Assembly (NCBI GenBank): GCA_030429545.1
Contig: JAUIFF010000001.1
Location: 1,399,599 to 1,463,598 of the forward strand
Direction: 5' to 3'
Length of the DNA: 64,000 nucleotides
DNA from: Polyangia bacterium
GTDB taxonomy: Bacteria > Myxococcota_A > Polyangia > Nannocystales > Nannocystaceae
Shown here: piece by piece, positions 1 to 9,201 of the stretch
How the letters are laid out: every line of letters starts with the position of its first letter
Numbering within the stretch: position 1 is the stretch's first letter
Translations under genes and position numbers: made by a program
Notes under the pieces: model-generated
Told to the model about the DNA's origin: nothing
Database searches by the model: none
Seen by the model: only the letters and a program-made list of their open reading frames with translations

Positions 1-427
1 AGCGCTCCGCCTCTTTGATCTTGCCGACCTTGAGGCTTTTTTCGACCAACTGGCTAATCAGCTGGGGAAACGCAGTTTCTTCGTTGGGCCCCATGGTCTT
101 GCGCAAGCTGTCCATCGGGTCATCAACAGGCGTCAGGCTGGCGTCGCTGATGATCGAGATAACCTCGCGACCGACGCGGAGCGTGTCTTTGTGGTGGACT
201 TGGACCTTGGTCCGCTTGGTCAGGCGCTCGCCGTTGAGAAAGGTGCCGTTGCTGCTGTCGAGATCTTCGACGTGCAAACCGGCCTCGGAGACGTGTAACC
301 GGGCGTGATACCGGGAGATCAGGTCGTCGTCACAGACGAGCCAGCAGTCGCTCATTCTGCCCACTAGGTGCGTTCCAAGCGGTAGGGGCAGCGTCCGTCC
401 GCCGAATTTGATTTTGAACTGCGGCAC
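1..427 (-). CDS. FHA-domain protein, N-terminal part (runs off left edge)
   Basis: The reading frame enters from the left edge, so the C-terminus is missing. From a GTG start at 427 it encodes a forkhead-associated domain, which binds phosphothreonine peptides. The landmarks are in order: a GR turn near residue 25, SRYHARL, then DLDSSNGTFLNGERL. A later ATG at 355 would delete the first strands and the GR motif, so the GTG is preferred. The sequence after the FHA domain (SQLVEKSLKVGKIKEAER) looks helical. Such proteins usually read out Ser/Thr kinase signals; a kinase gene lies at 14.5-17.4 kb, but no direct link is visible. The domain call is firm; the partner is unknown. Confidence 0.8.
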   Translation of the reverse strand, partial: MPQFKIKFGGRTLPLPLGTHLVGRMSDCWLVCDDDLISRYHARLHVSEAGLHVEDLDSSNGTFLNGERLTKRTKVQVHHKDTLRVGREVISIISDASLTPVDDPMDSLRKTMGPNEETAFPQLISQLVEKSLKVGKIKEAER

Positions 428-671
428 TGCGGAAGAACAATACCGCAAGACTGCGGTCCGGCACAGTCTTAGGCGACACCCAAGCCCGCGAGTTGGGCCC
501 TATCTACCCCTGGATTTCTCACCACAAACAAACTTACGCGCGTTGAAAGTTGTGACTTGAGCTCGCGAGGCGCGTGCGCGTTTTCGTGAGGACTTCACAC
601 ATGTCCGTTTGGGTCGGCAACACGCGACTGCGCGTACCAACCCAGGATCGGTTGTGGCGATGTCGACGACC

Positions 672-3600
672 TCAGCGAACTTCGAATGTGTCGTCGGGCA
701 GCACCTGCCCGTCTTGAATCAGCACCCGCAAAACCTGCCCGCGCGTGCCCTGGGTACTCCCACGACCGCTCGAATCGACCACGTACACAACCCGCGCCTC
801 GGGGGCATTGATGACCCTGACCGGGCTTGTCAGCGGCACGTTGAGCAGCTGCACTGGGAAGTTGTAGGGCGAGTACCCTGCCTGGGTTGTGAACCGCTGA
901 CTGTAGTTTCGCGGGATGCGTGAGCGTTTGAACTCGGTAAACGACGCGGGCCAAAACACGTTGTCTCGCCCGGGGATCTCTGCGGTGAGGCCTTCGAGGG
1001 AGGTCAGATCGAGCACGAGCGACATCATCGGGTTGCTAAACCGCAGTGCTGTTACTGGCGTGTCCTCGTAGGACATGTAGTGGAACAGTGACTTGCCGTT
1101 TTCGGAAGCGCTGCCGCCATCGGGAAGCCGTGGCAGGGTCACGACACAGGGATTGGGATCGCTACCCGACGGGATTTCATCGTTGGGGCAATCAGGGATC
1201 GGCCACAGCGAGTTTTCGTTGTCGGCGAATGTCTCCTCGAGCCGAATCCGGCTGGTGAGCAACTCCGACATCGTGGCGTCCTCGTAGCACATGCCGTTTT
1301 CGTCGGCTTTGACCCGCTCGTCGATAAATGCGTATTGCCCGGGACCGCTCAGGGTGAAGCTGTTGCGGGTGTGCACCTGGTAGGTCATCAACTCGCTGTA
1401 GCAGTAAGGACCGGGAAGATGGCGAAGTGCGCAGTCTTCGGTCTCCTCGTCACACTTGCGGCGACACAGCCCATCGATGCAGTACGGGAACGCGATCTCT
1501 TCGCCCTCGGGGCCCTCTTCGACAATTCCCTCGCAGTCGATGTGCTCGACACAACCGGTCTCGGGTTGAACCTCGGCGCACAACATCCTGCCCTCGTCTT
1601 CGATTGGGATCGAGACCATCGAGCCATCCTCGCCCTCGACCTCGGTCCACTCGGCGATGAAAGACGTTTTGGGGATGTCCATCACTTGTAAGTGCAAGCG
1701 ATCCTGAAACGCCTTGGTGATCAAGAACTCGCGAATCGGGGTGCCGCACGGATCGCTGATAAACTCGTCGCAGGCATCGAGGAGCTTGGCGTAGTCGGCG
1801 TCGTAGCGGCTTTGCGAGACACAGATGCCGGTTGTCGAGCCCCCGTCTGGGTCGAGCAGGCAGACCTGCCCTGCCCCACAATCGCCATCGTCACCGCAGC
1901 CGTAGACAAACACCTTGTCACCCGGGAGCACGCCGTCGTCGCAGAAGTTTGCGCGACTGTCGATGATCATCGAGTCGCCATCTTCCTGCGGAGCACAGTA
2001 GGCCTCGTGGAAAAACAGGCTGTCGGGATCGCAGTAGATCCGGCCGTTGTTGGAGGTTGTACCGGGGATCGGCGCCTCCCATTGCAGCGACCACTCAGCC
2101 CCCCGCCACTCGCGATAGTCGCGAACGATCGGGCGCACGACATTGGTCTCGTACAGGGCAGTTGGCACATCCTCGACCGAAGCCAGGGTGCCGAGCTTGT
2201 CGATGTTGCCGTATTCCTCGACCTCACCACCGTCGGTGTCGGTGTCGGCCTCGGCCATGTCCTCGTCGAACTGCTTGAACCCTCCGAGTGCCCCCTGGCC
2301 GACGTAGGCCTTGTCGATCAGGCGAAATGCCGGGGCCAGGGCTTTTGTTGCACCTGCACCTTCAAGCTCACCCGAGATGACACGGGTTGCCGGGATGTCG
2401 CGCATGCGCGGCCAAAAGTTGCGGTTGTTGCCGAGGGCCGGGTCGAACTGGGGCCACAGCGAGTGGGTTGGGATCGTCAGATCCATCGTCCCGAGGTCGT
2501 CGATGGTCCCGCCCTTGTCGCTGTCGAGCAGGGTGATTTGGCGTTGGCGGAAGTGGCCAAAGTTGACGAGCGTGACGGTCCCGGCATTGGTGACGCCGAT
2601 CCCGAGCACCCCCGTAATGTTGGCCGGGCTGACGCCAAACACGATGTCGTCCTCGGTCCCGTTTTCGTCGGGGATGGTTTGGAAGGTCCAGTCGGTGACG
2701 ACGGCCCCCGAAAACGGCACGCGGATCCCCGGCCCTTCGGCAAAGGCACGGCGGTCGGGCACGGTCGCGTCGGGCGAAATCTTGGGTGCCTCGTTGCAAA
2801 AAACTGTATCTACATCGGTTCCGACCTCGTGGTGGTCGAACTGGGTGTCGCACTCCATGCCGATGGTGCCGTCTAGGTCATCGAGGTCGCGGGAGATCAC
2901 GCGGGTCGAGCCGTCGCCCGAAATCACGTACAAAAACTGGTAGAACTTGCCCTCGAGGGTCATCACCGGCGTCGGCCGGATCCGCGAAACACCGCGGGCA
3001 CCGATGAGCTCGTGCTCCAAGGCCTCGTCGGCCCACTGGCCATCCTCGCGGTAGGGCAAGGCAAACACGGTGTCGGAACCCGAGCCACCGACGTGCAGCA
3101 CATGGACCGGCGCGGCATCCTCACCGCCGTTTGGATCGGCCTCGGAAATCAGCGCCAACGTGTTGGGAAACATCCCGTCGGAGGTGTACTCGCCATTGAG
3201 CACGCCGTCGCCGGACGGCGGGATAAAGCCCTCGGGCAGTTGGTCGGGGCAATCGACCGGGCACACCGGACTCGAACCGGTATCGATAACCGAGACGGTC
3301 CCGTCGTCGTTGGTGATAAATTGCCGACTTTGGACGATCAGCTGGCTGCGAAGATCGACCTCGGCGATCAGCTGACAGTTGGGATAGGTGACGATGACAC
3401 TAGTTGGTTGGTCGTAGGTACAGGCCGGATTGTCGGGGTCGACGGGCGCGTCGTTACCTATTCCAAGGGTTAGGTCTCGGGGGACAGAAATGACGTCGCC
3501 GGGGCGAGATGCCAACACCCGCCCGTCGCCGGTGACCGGCACCACCCGTGAAACATAGGTCGAGGGCGGATCGTCGGGTTGGATCTCAAATGCGTAGCCG

Positions 3601-4142
3601 GCCAGCGGCGGGACATCGAGAACGCTGAAGTCGCACGAACCGTAGTTGGCGGTGACCATCTGGCAGCGATCGTCGGTTGTGACGATCCGCGAAGGCAGGG
3701 CGCCAACCGGGATGAAGTTGTAGCCCGGCGAGTCGGTGTCCATGTCGACCAAGCGGTTCGAGCATGAGCTGAACATCGCAACTTCGTTGCGCTCCGAGTT
3801 GGCGACAAATCCGATGAGCTGCGGTGTGCTGTTGGGCTCGACGGTACTTGCGTCGGTATCCGACTCCGACTCACCGGTTTCGGCATTGCCGGCGCTCGGG
3901 ATCGGATCGGGCAATTGGCAGCTCGCCAACTGACCGGTGGAAAACGTGCCTTCGCAGTCGCTGACCGCGAGTGGACGCATTTTGCCGTTGCTGTCGACGC
4001 TGATACACGCGAGCACCATGTCCATCGGACGGTCGAGGACACGGTTTGGAATCGTGAGTTCGTCGTCCTGGGCGCAACTCGTAAGGCAGCCCAAAAACAC
4101 AAGGGCGCTGGCAAGGGCGTTGTGGGGAGTCGTCCGAATCAT
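672..4142 (-). CDS. Large secreted lipoprotein, beta-propeller-like
   Basis: The 1156-aa product starts with a type II signal peptide ending in a lipobox (LTSC, Cys about residue 24), so it should be a membrane-anchored extracytoplasmic lipoprotein. A short Glu/Ser/Asp/Thr-rich spacer follows. The body has repeated motifs of the type 'GFVANSERNEVAMFS' and 'vDxdSPGYNFIPVG', reminiscent of YVTN/SMP-30-like propeller blades, and a Cys-rich stretch in the middle (GDDGDCGAGQVC and further Cys-x-Cys clusters). The start ATG overlaps the stop of the upstream gene by 4 bp (ATGA), so the two are translationally coupled and probably work together. I recognise no enzymatic motif. Three TGYANNTRCA palindromes lie inside the gene. 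Confidence 0.75.
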   Translation of the reverse strand: MIRTTPHNALASALVFLGCLTSCAQDDELTIPNRVLDRPMDMVLACISVDSNGKMRPLAVSDCEGTFSTGQLASCQLPDPIPSAGNAETGESESDTDASTVEPNSTPQLIGFVANSERNEVAMFSSCSNRLVDMDTDSPGYNFIPVGALPSRIVTTDDRCQMVTANYGSCDFSVLDVPPLAGYAFEIQPDDPPSTYVSRVVPVTGDGRVLASRPGDVISVPRDLTLGIGNDAPVDPDNPACTYDQPTSVIVTYPNCQLIAEVDLRSQLIVQSRQFITNDDGTVSVIDTGSSPVCPVDCPDQLPEGFIPPSGDGVLNGEYTSDGMFPNTLALISEADPNGGEDAAPVHVLHVGGSGSDTVFALPYREDGQWADEALEHELIGARGVSRIRPTPVMTLEGKFYQFLYVISGDGSTRVISRDLDDLDGTIGMECDTQFDHHEVGTDVDTVFCNEAPKISPDATVPDRRAFAEGPGIRVPFSGAVVTDWTFQTIPDENGTEDDIVFGVSPANITGVLGIGVTNAGTVTLVNFGHFRQRQITLLDSDKGGTIDDLGTMDLTIPTHSLWPQFDPALGNNRNFWPRMRDIPATRVISGELEGAGATKALAPAFRLIDKAYVGQGALGGFKQFDEDMAEADTDTDGGEVEEYGNIDKLGTLASVEDVPTALYETNVVRPIVRDYREWRGAEWSLQWEAPIPGTTSNNGRIYCDPDSLFFHEAYCAPQEDGDSMIIDSRANFCDDGVLPGDKVFVYGCGDDGDCGAGQVCLLDPDGGSTTGICVSQSRYDADYAKLLDACDEFISDPCGTPIREFLITKAFQDRLHLQVMDIPKTSFIAEWTEVEGEDGSMVSIPIEDEGRMLCAEVQPETGCVEHIDCEGIVEEGPEGEEIAFPYCIDGLCRRKCDEETEDCALRHLPGPYCYSELMTYQVHTRNSFTLSGPGQYAFIDERVKADENGMCYEDATMSELLTSRIRLEETFADNENSLWPIPDCPNDEIPSGSDPNPCVVTLPRLPDGGSASENGKSLFHYMSYEDTPVTALRFSNPMMSLVLDLTSLEGLTAEIPGRDNVFWPASFTEFKRSRIPRNYSQRFTTQAGYSPYNFPVQLLNVPLTSPVRVINAPEARVVYVVDSSGRGSTQGTRGQVLRVLIQDGQVLPDDTFEVR

Positions 4143-5737
4143 CCGCCGTAGGGCTCCTGTAACCCGATACGGGCAATCTCAGTAAAACGGGTCACGCGCT
4201 CACGCGACACGTCGATCACGCTGATCGTCGCGTCGAGTGTATTGGCTGCATACAGCACCTTGCGGGTTGGGTCGTAGACCATCTCGTGGGGACCGGTGCC
4301 CGCGATGACTTGGCGAATCACGCGAAAACTCCTCAACTCTACAATAAAGATTTCAGCCGGCTTGTAGCAACTGACCGCGGCATATTCTTCGCCGTCGACG
4401 GAGAACACCTCGAGCGCCTGCGGCTCGGCGCACATCTCGATGAGGTCGATGGTCTCGTTGCGAACCTCGCCGTTGTCATCGAGGCTCGTATCGACGTAGA
4501 TCAGCCCGCCTGGGTTGACCTGGGTGATGTAGAGCCCGTTGCCATCCTGCGAAAACGCCATCTCGCCAAACGCTGGCGCGCCGAGCAACTGGTTGGCCCC
4601 GACTCCACCGAGCGTTTGCGGGACAAAGGTGGTTTCGTCGACAACTTGGAAGTCGCACAAAAGCCCGCCGGGCTCACCGAGATCGGGGTAGCCGACGCAG
4701 GTTTGCCCCTCGCCCGGTTGCTGAAGATGCACGCTGGCGATTTCCACCCGCGTCAGTTCGCGGTGGCCGAAGTACACCTTGGGCCGCTCGCATCCGGGCG
4801 CGTCGGTGCCTTCGTCCTCGGGGGCACAGGGGCGTTCGGCAATTCCGAACCCGCCGACAACCTCGGTCGGGTGGAGGATCCGCGCTTCGTCGATAAGCAC
4901 CGACTTCCCCGATTCGGCCTCGGCGATGCCGTCGAGATCGACAAGCGTGACAACCGGGCGATTGAGGTGGGTGACATAGGCGACGGGGTACCCTGGCCGC
5001 TTGGAGATCAGAATGTTGGCTGGCTCGGTCGCCAGTCGCGTGAGGTCCTCGTTACCCCGCAGGTGCTTCATGCGGAAGTCCGACGAACATCGCCGCGGGT
5101 CGGACTCGTCGCTGCCCTGCCCGCACTCAAACTCGAGCGAGCTGCCACCAAGACCCCCCGAAATGTCGACATACGAGATGCTGGGGTCACCGCGCACCGG
5201 GGTGAGCAGGCGGAGGCGGTCACTTGCCGGATCGGGCTGCCAAATCCCGGCCACCGTCGCGAACGTTGTCATGTAGACGGTGGTGTCTTCGTTGACCACC
5301 GACGACTCGTCGCACTCGATCAGCTGCGGTCGGGAAACGTTGCGCCTACATGGATTTTGATCGTCGACCTCGGACCCGACATTTTGCACGCCGTCGTTGA
5401 CGGCCAGGGTCCCGACGGTTTGCAGGGACGGGTCGGAAAACGCGAGGTCGAAAAACCGGTTGAGGTCGACGGCGACCAGGGACGAGCCATTGAACGCCAA
5501 ATCGCTGTTGGCGTTGACGACAAACAACCATTTGGCAGCTTCGCCCTCGGGCGCGCGCGGGTCGAGGGCGAGCCCGGACGGGAAATAAAGCTGGCGCGGC
5601 TCCGGGGGGTTGCCGACGCTGGGGGCAAAACACGAAACCTGGGTTGCACATACGCCGGTGGCGATAAGCCCCCAAGCCCAGCGTCGCAGCGCCTTGGCCC
5701 GACGGTCCGGGGTGCGCGTGTTTGGGCGTTCGCTCAT
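4139..5737 (-). CDS. Beta-propeller (YVTN-like) lipoprotein
   Basis: The 532-aa product starts at an ATG (MSERPNT) followed by a basic n-region, a hydrophobic segment and a lipobox (TQVSC). A longer frame to 5797 exists, but it would put about 20 extra residues before the signal peptide. The mature part begins with PRQLYFPSGLALDP and contains several blade-like repeats ending in 'VVxLVDLDG', 'LYITQVNPGGLIYVD' and 'VLYAANTLDATISVIDVS', typical of surface YVTN/NHL-type propellers. It overlaps the following 1156-aa lipoprotein gene by ATGA. The pair probably forms a cell-surface complex; the ligand is unknown. Confidence 0.75.
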   Translation of the reverse strand: MSERPNTRTPDRRAKALRRWAWGLIATGVCATQVSCFAPSVGNPPEPRQLYFPSGLALDPRAPEGEAAKWLFVVNANSDLAFNGSSLVAVDLNRFFDLAFSDPSLQTVGTLAVNDGVQNVGSEVDDQNPCRRNVSRPQLIECDESSVVNEDTTVYMTTFATVAGIWQPDPASDRLRLLTPVRGDPSISYVDISGGLGGSSLEFECGQGSDESDPRRCSSDFRMKHLRGNEDLTRLATEPANILISKRPGYPVAYVTHLNRPVVTLVDLDGIAEAESGKSVLIDEARILHPTEVVGGFGIAERPCAPEDEGTDAPGCERPKVYFGHRELTRVEIASVHLQQPGEGQTCVGYPDLGEPGGLLCDFQVVDETTFVPQTLGGVGANQLLGAPAFGEMAFSQDGNGLYITQVNPGGLIYVDTSLDDNGEVRNETIDLIEMCAEPQALEVFSVDGEEYAAVSCYKPAEIFIVELRSFRVIRQVIAGTGPHEMVYDPTRKVLYAANTLDATISVIDVSRERVTRFTEIARIGLQEPYGG

Positions 5738-5865
5738 CGGCCGGCAACCTACCACAGTCGCGCGAATCGAGCCCGCGACCCGACAACGCCTCCTCACGCA
5801 CCCGCGGGAATCAACTCACGCCCACCGCGGTAGCCACGGGTTGGCTCGGGTGCCACGGGCGACTG

Positions 5866-6636
5866 CTAACCGCGAGGTAATTGGGCGAAGAACGCGAGCG
5901 ACTTGAGCGGTCGCCGCAAATGTTGGCGGACAAACCCAAAAGTGAGGTCGCGCAGCCCTCGACGGACACTGGCCGACGCTTCGCCGACCTGCTCGAGCAC
6001 TTCGGCGGCATCACCTTCGACGAGAGCAACCGCATGCAGCAAGGACGTCACCAGTACTTCGCCAGGGCCGCGGTGCTCACGGCAAAGCACACCGCCACGC
6101 AACGGGTCGAAGCCGACAACACCCGTGGTTTGTTGCCCCGCGAGCACGCGACTGCGGCACACACAACAGGCGGCCAACGGCGGCAAAAACCCGAGGGCGT
6201 GCAACAGCCGAAGTTCAAACTGCCGCAGCGCAGCCGGTTGCGGCGGATGCTCGATGATCGCGGCGAGCGTGGCCTGGACAACGCCAAACACCAGCGGGTC
6301 GTGGACATCCATGCCAATGAGTTCATCGGTCAGCTCACACACATACGCGACATAGGCAAACCGGGTTAGATCCCGACCGACGGGCGTGTGATCGCCGGTG
6401 GGCTCAAAACTCGAAAGTCGCATCAACGTGCCCTTGCCGGGTGTCAACGTGGCAACCCCTCGCATACCCGGCGCGAGCCCGCCGACAAAGCGTTTGCGCG
6501 AACGCCTGGCACTTGCGGCCACGGCCTCGCGTTTGCCGTCGGCGGTCAACAACACAGCGATCAGATCGGCCTCACCGAGTGGGCGTGTACGCAGGAGTAC
6601 CGCCGGTTCAGCCCGACCCTGAAACTTGGCTTTCAA
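5866..6636 (-). CDS. recO: DNA repair protein RecO
   Basis: RecO loads RecA at gaps in the RecFOR recombination pathway by binding SSB and RecR. The 256-aa frame shows the N-terminal OB-fold start (AEPAVLLRTRPLGEADLIAVLL), the central helical part, and a zinc-binding cluster (CCVCRSRV then LCREH) about two thirds along. I place the start at the TTG at 6636, whose TTGA overlaps the mgtE stop. This gives the usual RecO length, whereas the open frame continuing to 6801 would add an N-terminal tail antisense-like in composition. Coupling to mgtE is positional only. Confidence 0.85.
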   Translation of the reverse strand: MKAKFQGRAEPAVLLRTRPLGEADLIAVLLTADGKREAVAASARRSRKRFVGGLAPGMRGVATLTPGKGTLMRLSSFEPTGDHTPVGRDLTRFAYVAYVCELTDELIGMDVHDPLVFGVVQATLAAIIEHPPQPAALRQFELRLLHALGFLPPLAACCVCRSRVLAGQQTTGVVGFDPLRGGVLCREHRGPGEVLVTSLLHAVALVEGDAAEVLEQVGEASASVRRGLRDLTFGFVRQHLRRPLKSLAFFAQLPRG

Positions 6637-7991
6637 ACCATCACGTTGAGCAACACGGTTGCCAGCCAGAAGTAAAACAGCAATCCGAGGATGTCGACCG
6701 AGGTCGTGACGAACGGACCGGTGGCGATCGCTGGATCGACGTGGAATCGGTGCAAGACCAACGGAACCGAGGTGCCGACGGCTGCGGCAATGACCATACA
6801 ACCGACCATGCCAAATGTGATCACCAAACCGAGGCCAAGCGGATCGTCGGCAGTCGCCCCCATCAGGGGGGCAAGTGCTGAGATCAATGCCCCGTAGATC
6901 ATGCCCAACACGGCACCCAAGGCGATCTCGCGGACGAGCAAGCGGCCGACGCGGGAACCTGCGATGTAGCCAACGGCCAAACCACGGACGACGATCGTCG
7001 ACGACTGGGTGCCGACGTTGCCACCCATACCGGCGACCACCGGCATGAACAGGGCGAGTGCCGGGACGGTGCGCAGGGCATCTTCAAAACCCTGCAGCGA
7101 GACGGCGACCAACAGCCCGCCCAATGCCGCCGTCAACAGCCAGGGCATGCGCGCGCGAAAGCTGGCCCAAAACGATCGGGTGTCGACCATTTCTTGACCG
7201 GCACCGGCCATCTTGAGGATGTCCTCGGTGGCCTCTTCGCGGATGACGTCGACGATGTCGTCGATGGTGACAACCCCTAAAAGTCGGCGCTGGCTGTCGA
7301 CCACGGGCAGCGAAACCAGGTCGTAACGGCTGGCAATCTCGGCGACCTTTTCCTGGTCGGTGTCGGAATTGACGGTGACCACATCGGTCTCCATCACCTC
7401 GTGGATCGGTTGGTCGGGCTTGCCGCGTACCAAAATCCGCAGGGTGATGAGCCCGATCAAGCGGTCGTGCTCGTCGACGACATACAAATAAAACACGCTG
7501 TCCGGGAGCTCTTCGGCCTCCTGGATCAGGCGCATGGCCTCTGCGATCGTAAAGTCCTTGCGCACGCGGAAGACGTCGAGGGACATCAATCCACCAGCGG
7601 TTTGGTCGTCGTAGGCGAGAAGTTCTTCGAGGTCGGAGACTTCGTCGGCGTCGACCCGGGCGAGGATCTGACTCAGGCTGGCGCGCTCGACCTCTTGCAA
7701 AATGTCGACGGCGTCCTCGGGATCGAGGTCATCGACCAGCTTTGCGGCTTCTTCGGGGGCGAGCCGGCTGATGACATCGGCCGCCAGCTCGTAGCGCATT
7801 TTGCCGAGAACTTCGGCCCGGCGCTCAACCGGCAACAGCGGCAACACCCGGTCCTGCTCGTCGGGGTCGAGAATGTCGAGTAGCGAGGCAACCTGCACAT
7901 CGTCGAGCCGCGCAAGGGCACGTACGAGCAGGCGCTCGTCCCCCTTGCGCATCAACTTGACGAACTCAGCGATGTTGCGAACGACCGCCAT
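6633..7991 (-). CDS. mgtE: Magnesium transporter MgtE
   Basis: The 452-aa product has the MgtE layout. An N-terminal helical superhelix (about residues 1-130, repeated acidic turns such as LDPDEQDRVLPLLP) is followed by two CBS domains (about 135-255, ending VVTIDDIVDVIREE), then five membrane helices (about 285-452). The pore helix region contains MPVVAGMGGNVGTQSSTIVVRGLA, the conserved MgtE signature. It is an inner-membrane Mg2+ channel gated by Mg2+ binding to the cytosolic N and CBS domains. The stop overlaps the recO TTG start. Length and motifs are complete. Confidence 0.93.
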   Translation of the reverse strand: MAVVRNIAEFVKLMRKGDERLLVRALARLDDVQVASLLDILDPDEQDRVLPLLPVERRAEVLGKMRYELAADVISRLAPEEAAKLVDDLDPEDAVDILQEVERASLSQILARVDADEVSDLEELLAYDDQTAGGLMSLDVFRVRKDFTIAEAMRLIQEAEELPDSVFYLYVVDEHDRLIGLITLRILVRGKPDQPIHEVMETDVVTVNSDTDQEKVAEIASRYDLVSLPVVDSQRRLLGVVTIDDIVDVIREEATEDILKMAGAGQEMVDTRSFWASFRARMPWLLTAALGGLLVAVSLQGFEDALRTVPALALFMPVVAGMGGNVGTQSSTIVVRGLAVGYIAGSRVGRLLVREIALGAVLGMIYGALISALAPLMGATADDPLGLGLVITFGMVGCMVIAAAVGTSVPLVLHRFHVDPAIATGPFVTTSVDILGLLFYFWLATVLLNVMV

Positions 7992-8114
7992 GGACCGCCG
8001 GCAATATACGAACTGTCGGGTCGACGCGCGAACACAATTGCGGTCGCGAAAACTTCGGCATGGGCTTTAGCCGGTGCAGGTACAACCAGTCAGGGGTGAT
8101 GCGTGGGCCCGCGC
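7992..8114. other. Spacer between rodZ-like gene and mgtE, with one TGYANNTRCA site
   Basis: This short spacer carries one copy of the iterated palindrome (tgcaggtaca, 8075-8084). I see no clear terminator between the rodZ-like gene and mgtE. Confidence 0.4.
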
Positions 8115-8747
8115 TCACGACGCAGGGGCAAACACACCCTCGCCCGACATACCCAGGGCAAATGCAGCCAGTACCAACAGCGCCAACAAAGCGACGACCG
8201 CGATCCATAACAGGTGCCGGCTTGGAAGTCGGATCGGTAGCTGTGAAATTACGGGCACGACCCGGCCCCACATTTCGGCGAGCAGCGAGGGCTGTGCCTC
8301 GGGCTTTTTGCCCTGCTCATTGTTGGGAGCTGCCTGTTCGACCGGTTCGAGCTCATCGGCGAGCAACAGCACGTCGGCATCTTCAACCGGGGGGGCAAGC
8401 TCCGGCACCGTGGCGGCTTCGGCGGACTCGGCCTCGGTCTCGGCTTCATCCTGCGCATACAACAACTCGAAAAACGCCTCGGCGTCGACCTCGAGCGTGC
8501 GCGCACAGCAGCGCAAAAAACCCTTTACAAATACGGGCCCCGGAAGGTCCTCGTAGCGATCCTGTTCGAGGGCCAGCAGACTCGTCCGCGGTATCCGGGT
8601 GCGCTGGGCCAGCTGTTCGATGGTGAGGTTTTGTTCCTCGCGCAAGCTGGCTAGCAGGGCACCGGGGGTTGCGGGCCTGGCACTTTCCCGTTCGGGAAAG
8701 TCCTCTGGATCACGAATGATCCTCAGCCTGCTCGTGGGCACACGCAT
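8115..8747 (-). CDS. RodZ-like protein: cytoplasmic HTH plus one membrane helix
   Basis: The 210-aa product has a Cro/C1-type helix-turn-helix of the RodZ kind (about residues 28-95: LLASLREEQNLTIEQLAQRTRIPRTSL...EDRYEDLPGPVFVKGFLRCCARTL). An Ala/Glu-rich acidic linker follows, then a single membrane helix near the C-terminus (LLWIAVVALLALLVLAAFALG). RodZ links MreB to the membrane during rod-shape growth. This protein is shorter than classical RodZ: the periplasmic beta domain (DUF4115) is essentially absent, so it is a RodZ-like variant. A role in cell shape is inference. Confidence 0.7.
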   Translation of the reverse strand: MRVPTSRLRIIRDPEDFPERESARPATPGALLASLREEQNLTIEQLAQRTRIPRTSLLALEQDRYEDLPGPVFVKGFLRCCARTLEVDAEAFFELLYAQDEAETEAESAEAATVPELAPPVEDADVLLLADELEPVEQAAPNNEQGKKPEAQPSLLAEMWGRVVPVISQLPIRLPSRHLLWIAVVALLALLVLAAFALGMSGEGVFAPAS

Positions 8748-9201
8748 GCGCGCATATTGTGGGTCGATTCAATTCCGACCGGCAAGTACTTTTCGCGGGG
8801 ATTTCTCCCACTTGCTCGAATTCCCAACGCGGTGGTGACAGCGGATCTCCATATGCCAATAAACCTTGATTGCTGCCACTAGAACTGGCCCACGGGTCGT
8901 TTTCTCCCACCCGCGGGTGCGCCATCTGCGGATCCGACTCACACGCGGGGACTTGGCTGTGGTCGTAGCGATCTCTGAGTGTTGTCGCGGTTTTCGCCCG
9001 TCGGGGAATCCGGACGACCGGATGTGCCCACGCGCTTGAGCAGCGAGATTTCAACCCGGTGAAATCATTGGCAGCGAAAAAAATCCCCAGGCGCGAAGTT
9101 GGCTGCAACCCCCGACCGGGTTGCACACTTGTAGGCACAAGGTCTTCGTCACGACGGGTGCAAACAGTGGTTTGAGGGTTCCCCGCTGGTATGATCGAGA
9201 T
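8748..9201. other. Intergenic region without a gene; contains a 7-bp-stem hairpin
   Basis: I find no convincing gene here. A perfect inverted repeat, gatttca-acccgg-tgaaatc, lies at 9047-9066. It could be an operator or a small hairpin for the downstream plus-strand gene. No T-tract follows it, so it is not an intrinsic terminator. Confidence 0.4.

Noticed and set aside
1692..2876. 394-codon plus-strand frame
   Set aside because: Antisense shadow of the 1156-aa lipoprotein; composition typical of a reversed GC-rich gene, no ribosome-binding site.
4286..5833. Long open frame on the plus strand (over 500 codons) opposite a lipoprotein gene
   Set aside because: It lies exactly antisense to a lipoprotein with signal peptide and ordered repeats. 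Its translation is low-complexity and matches no fold. High-GC codon structure produces such shadows.
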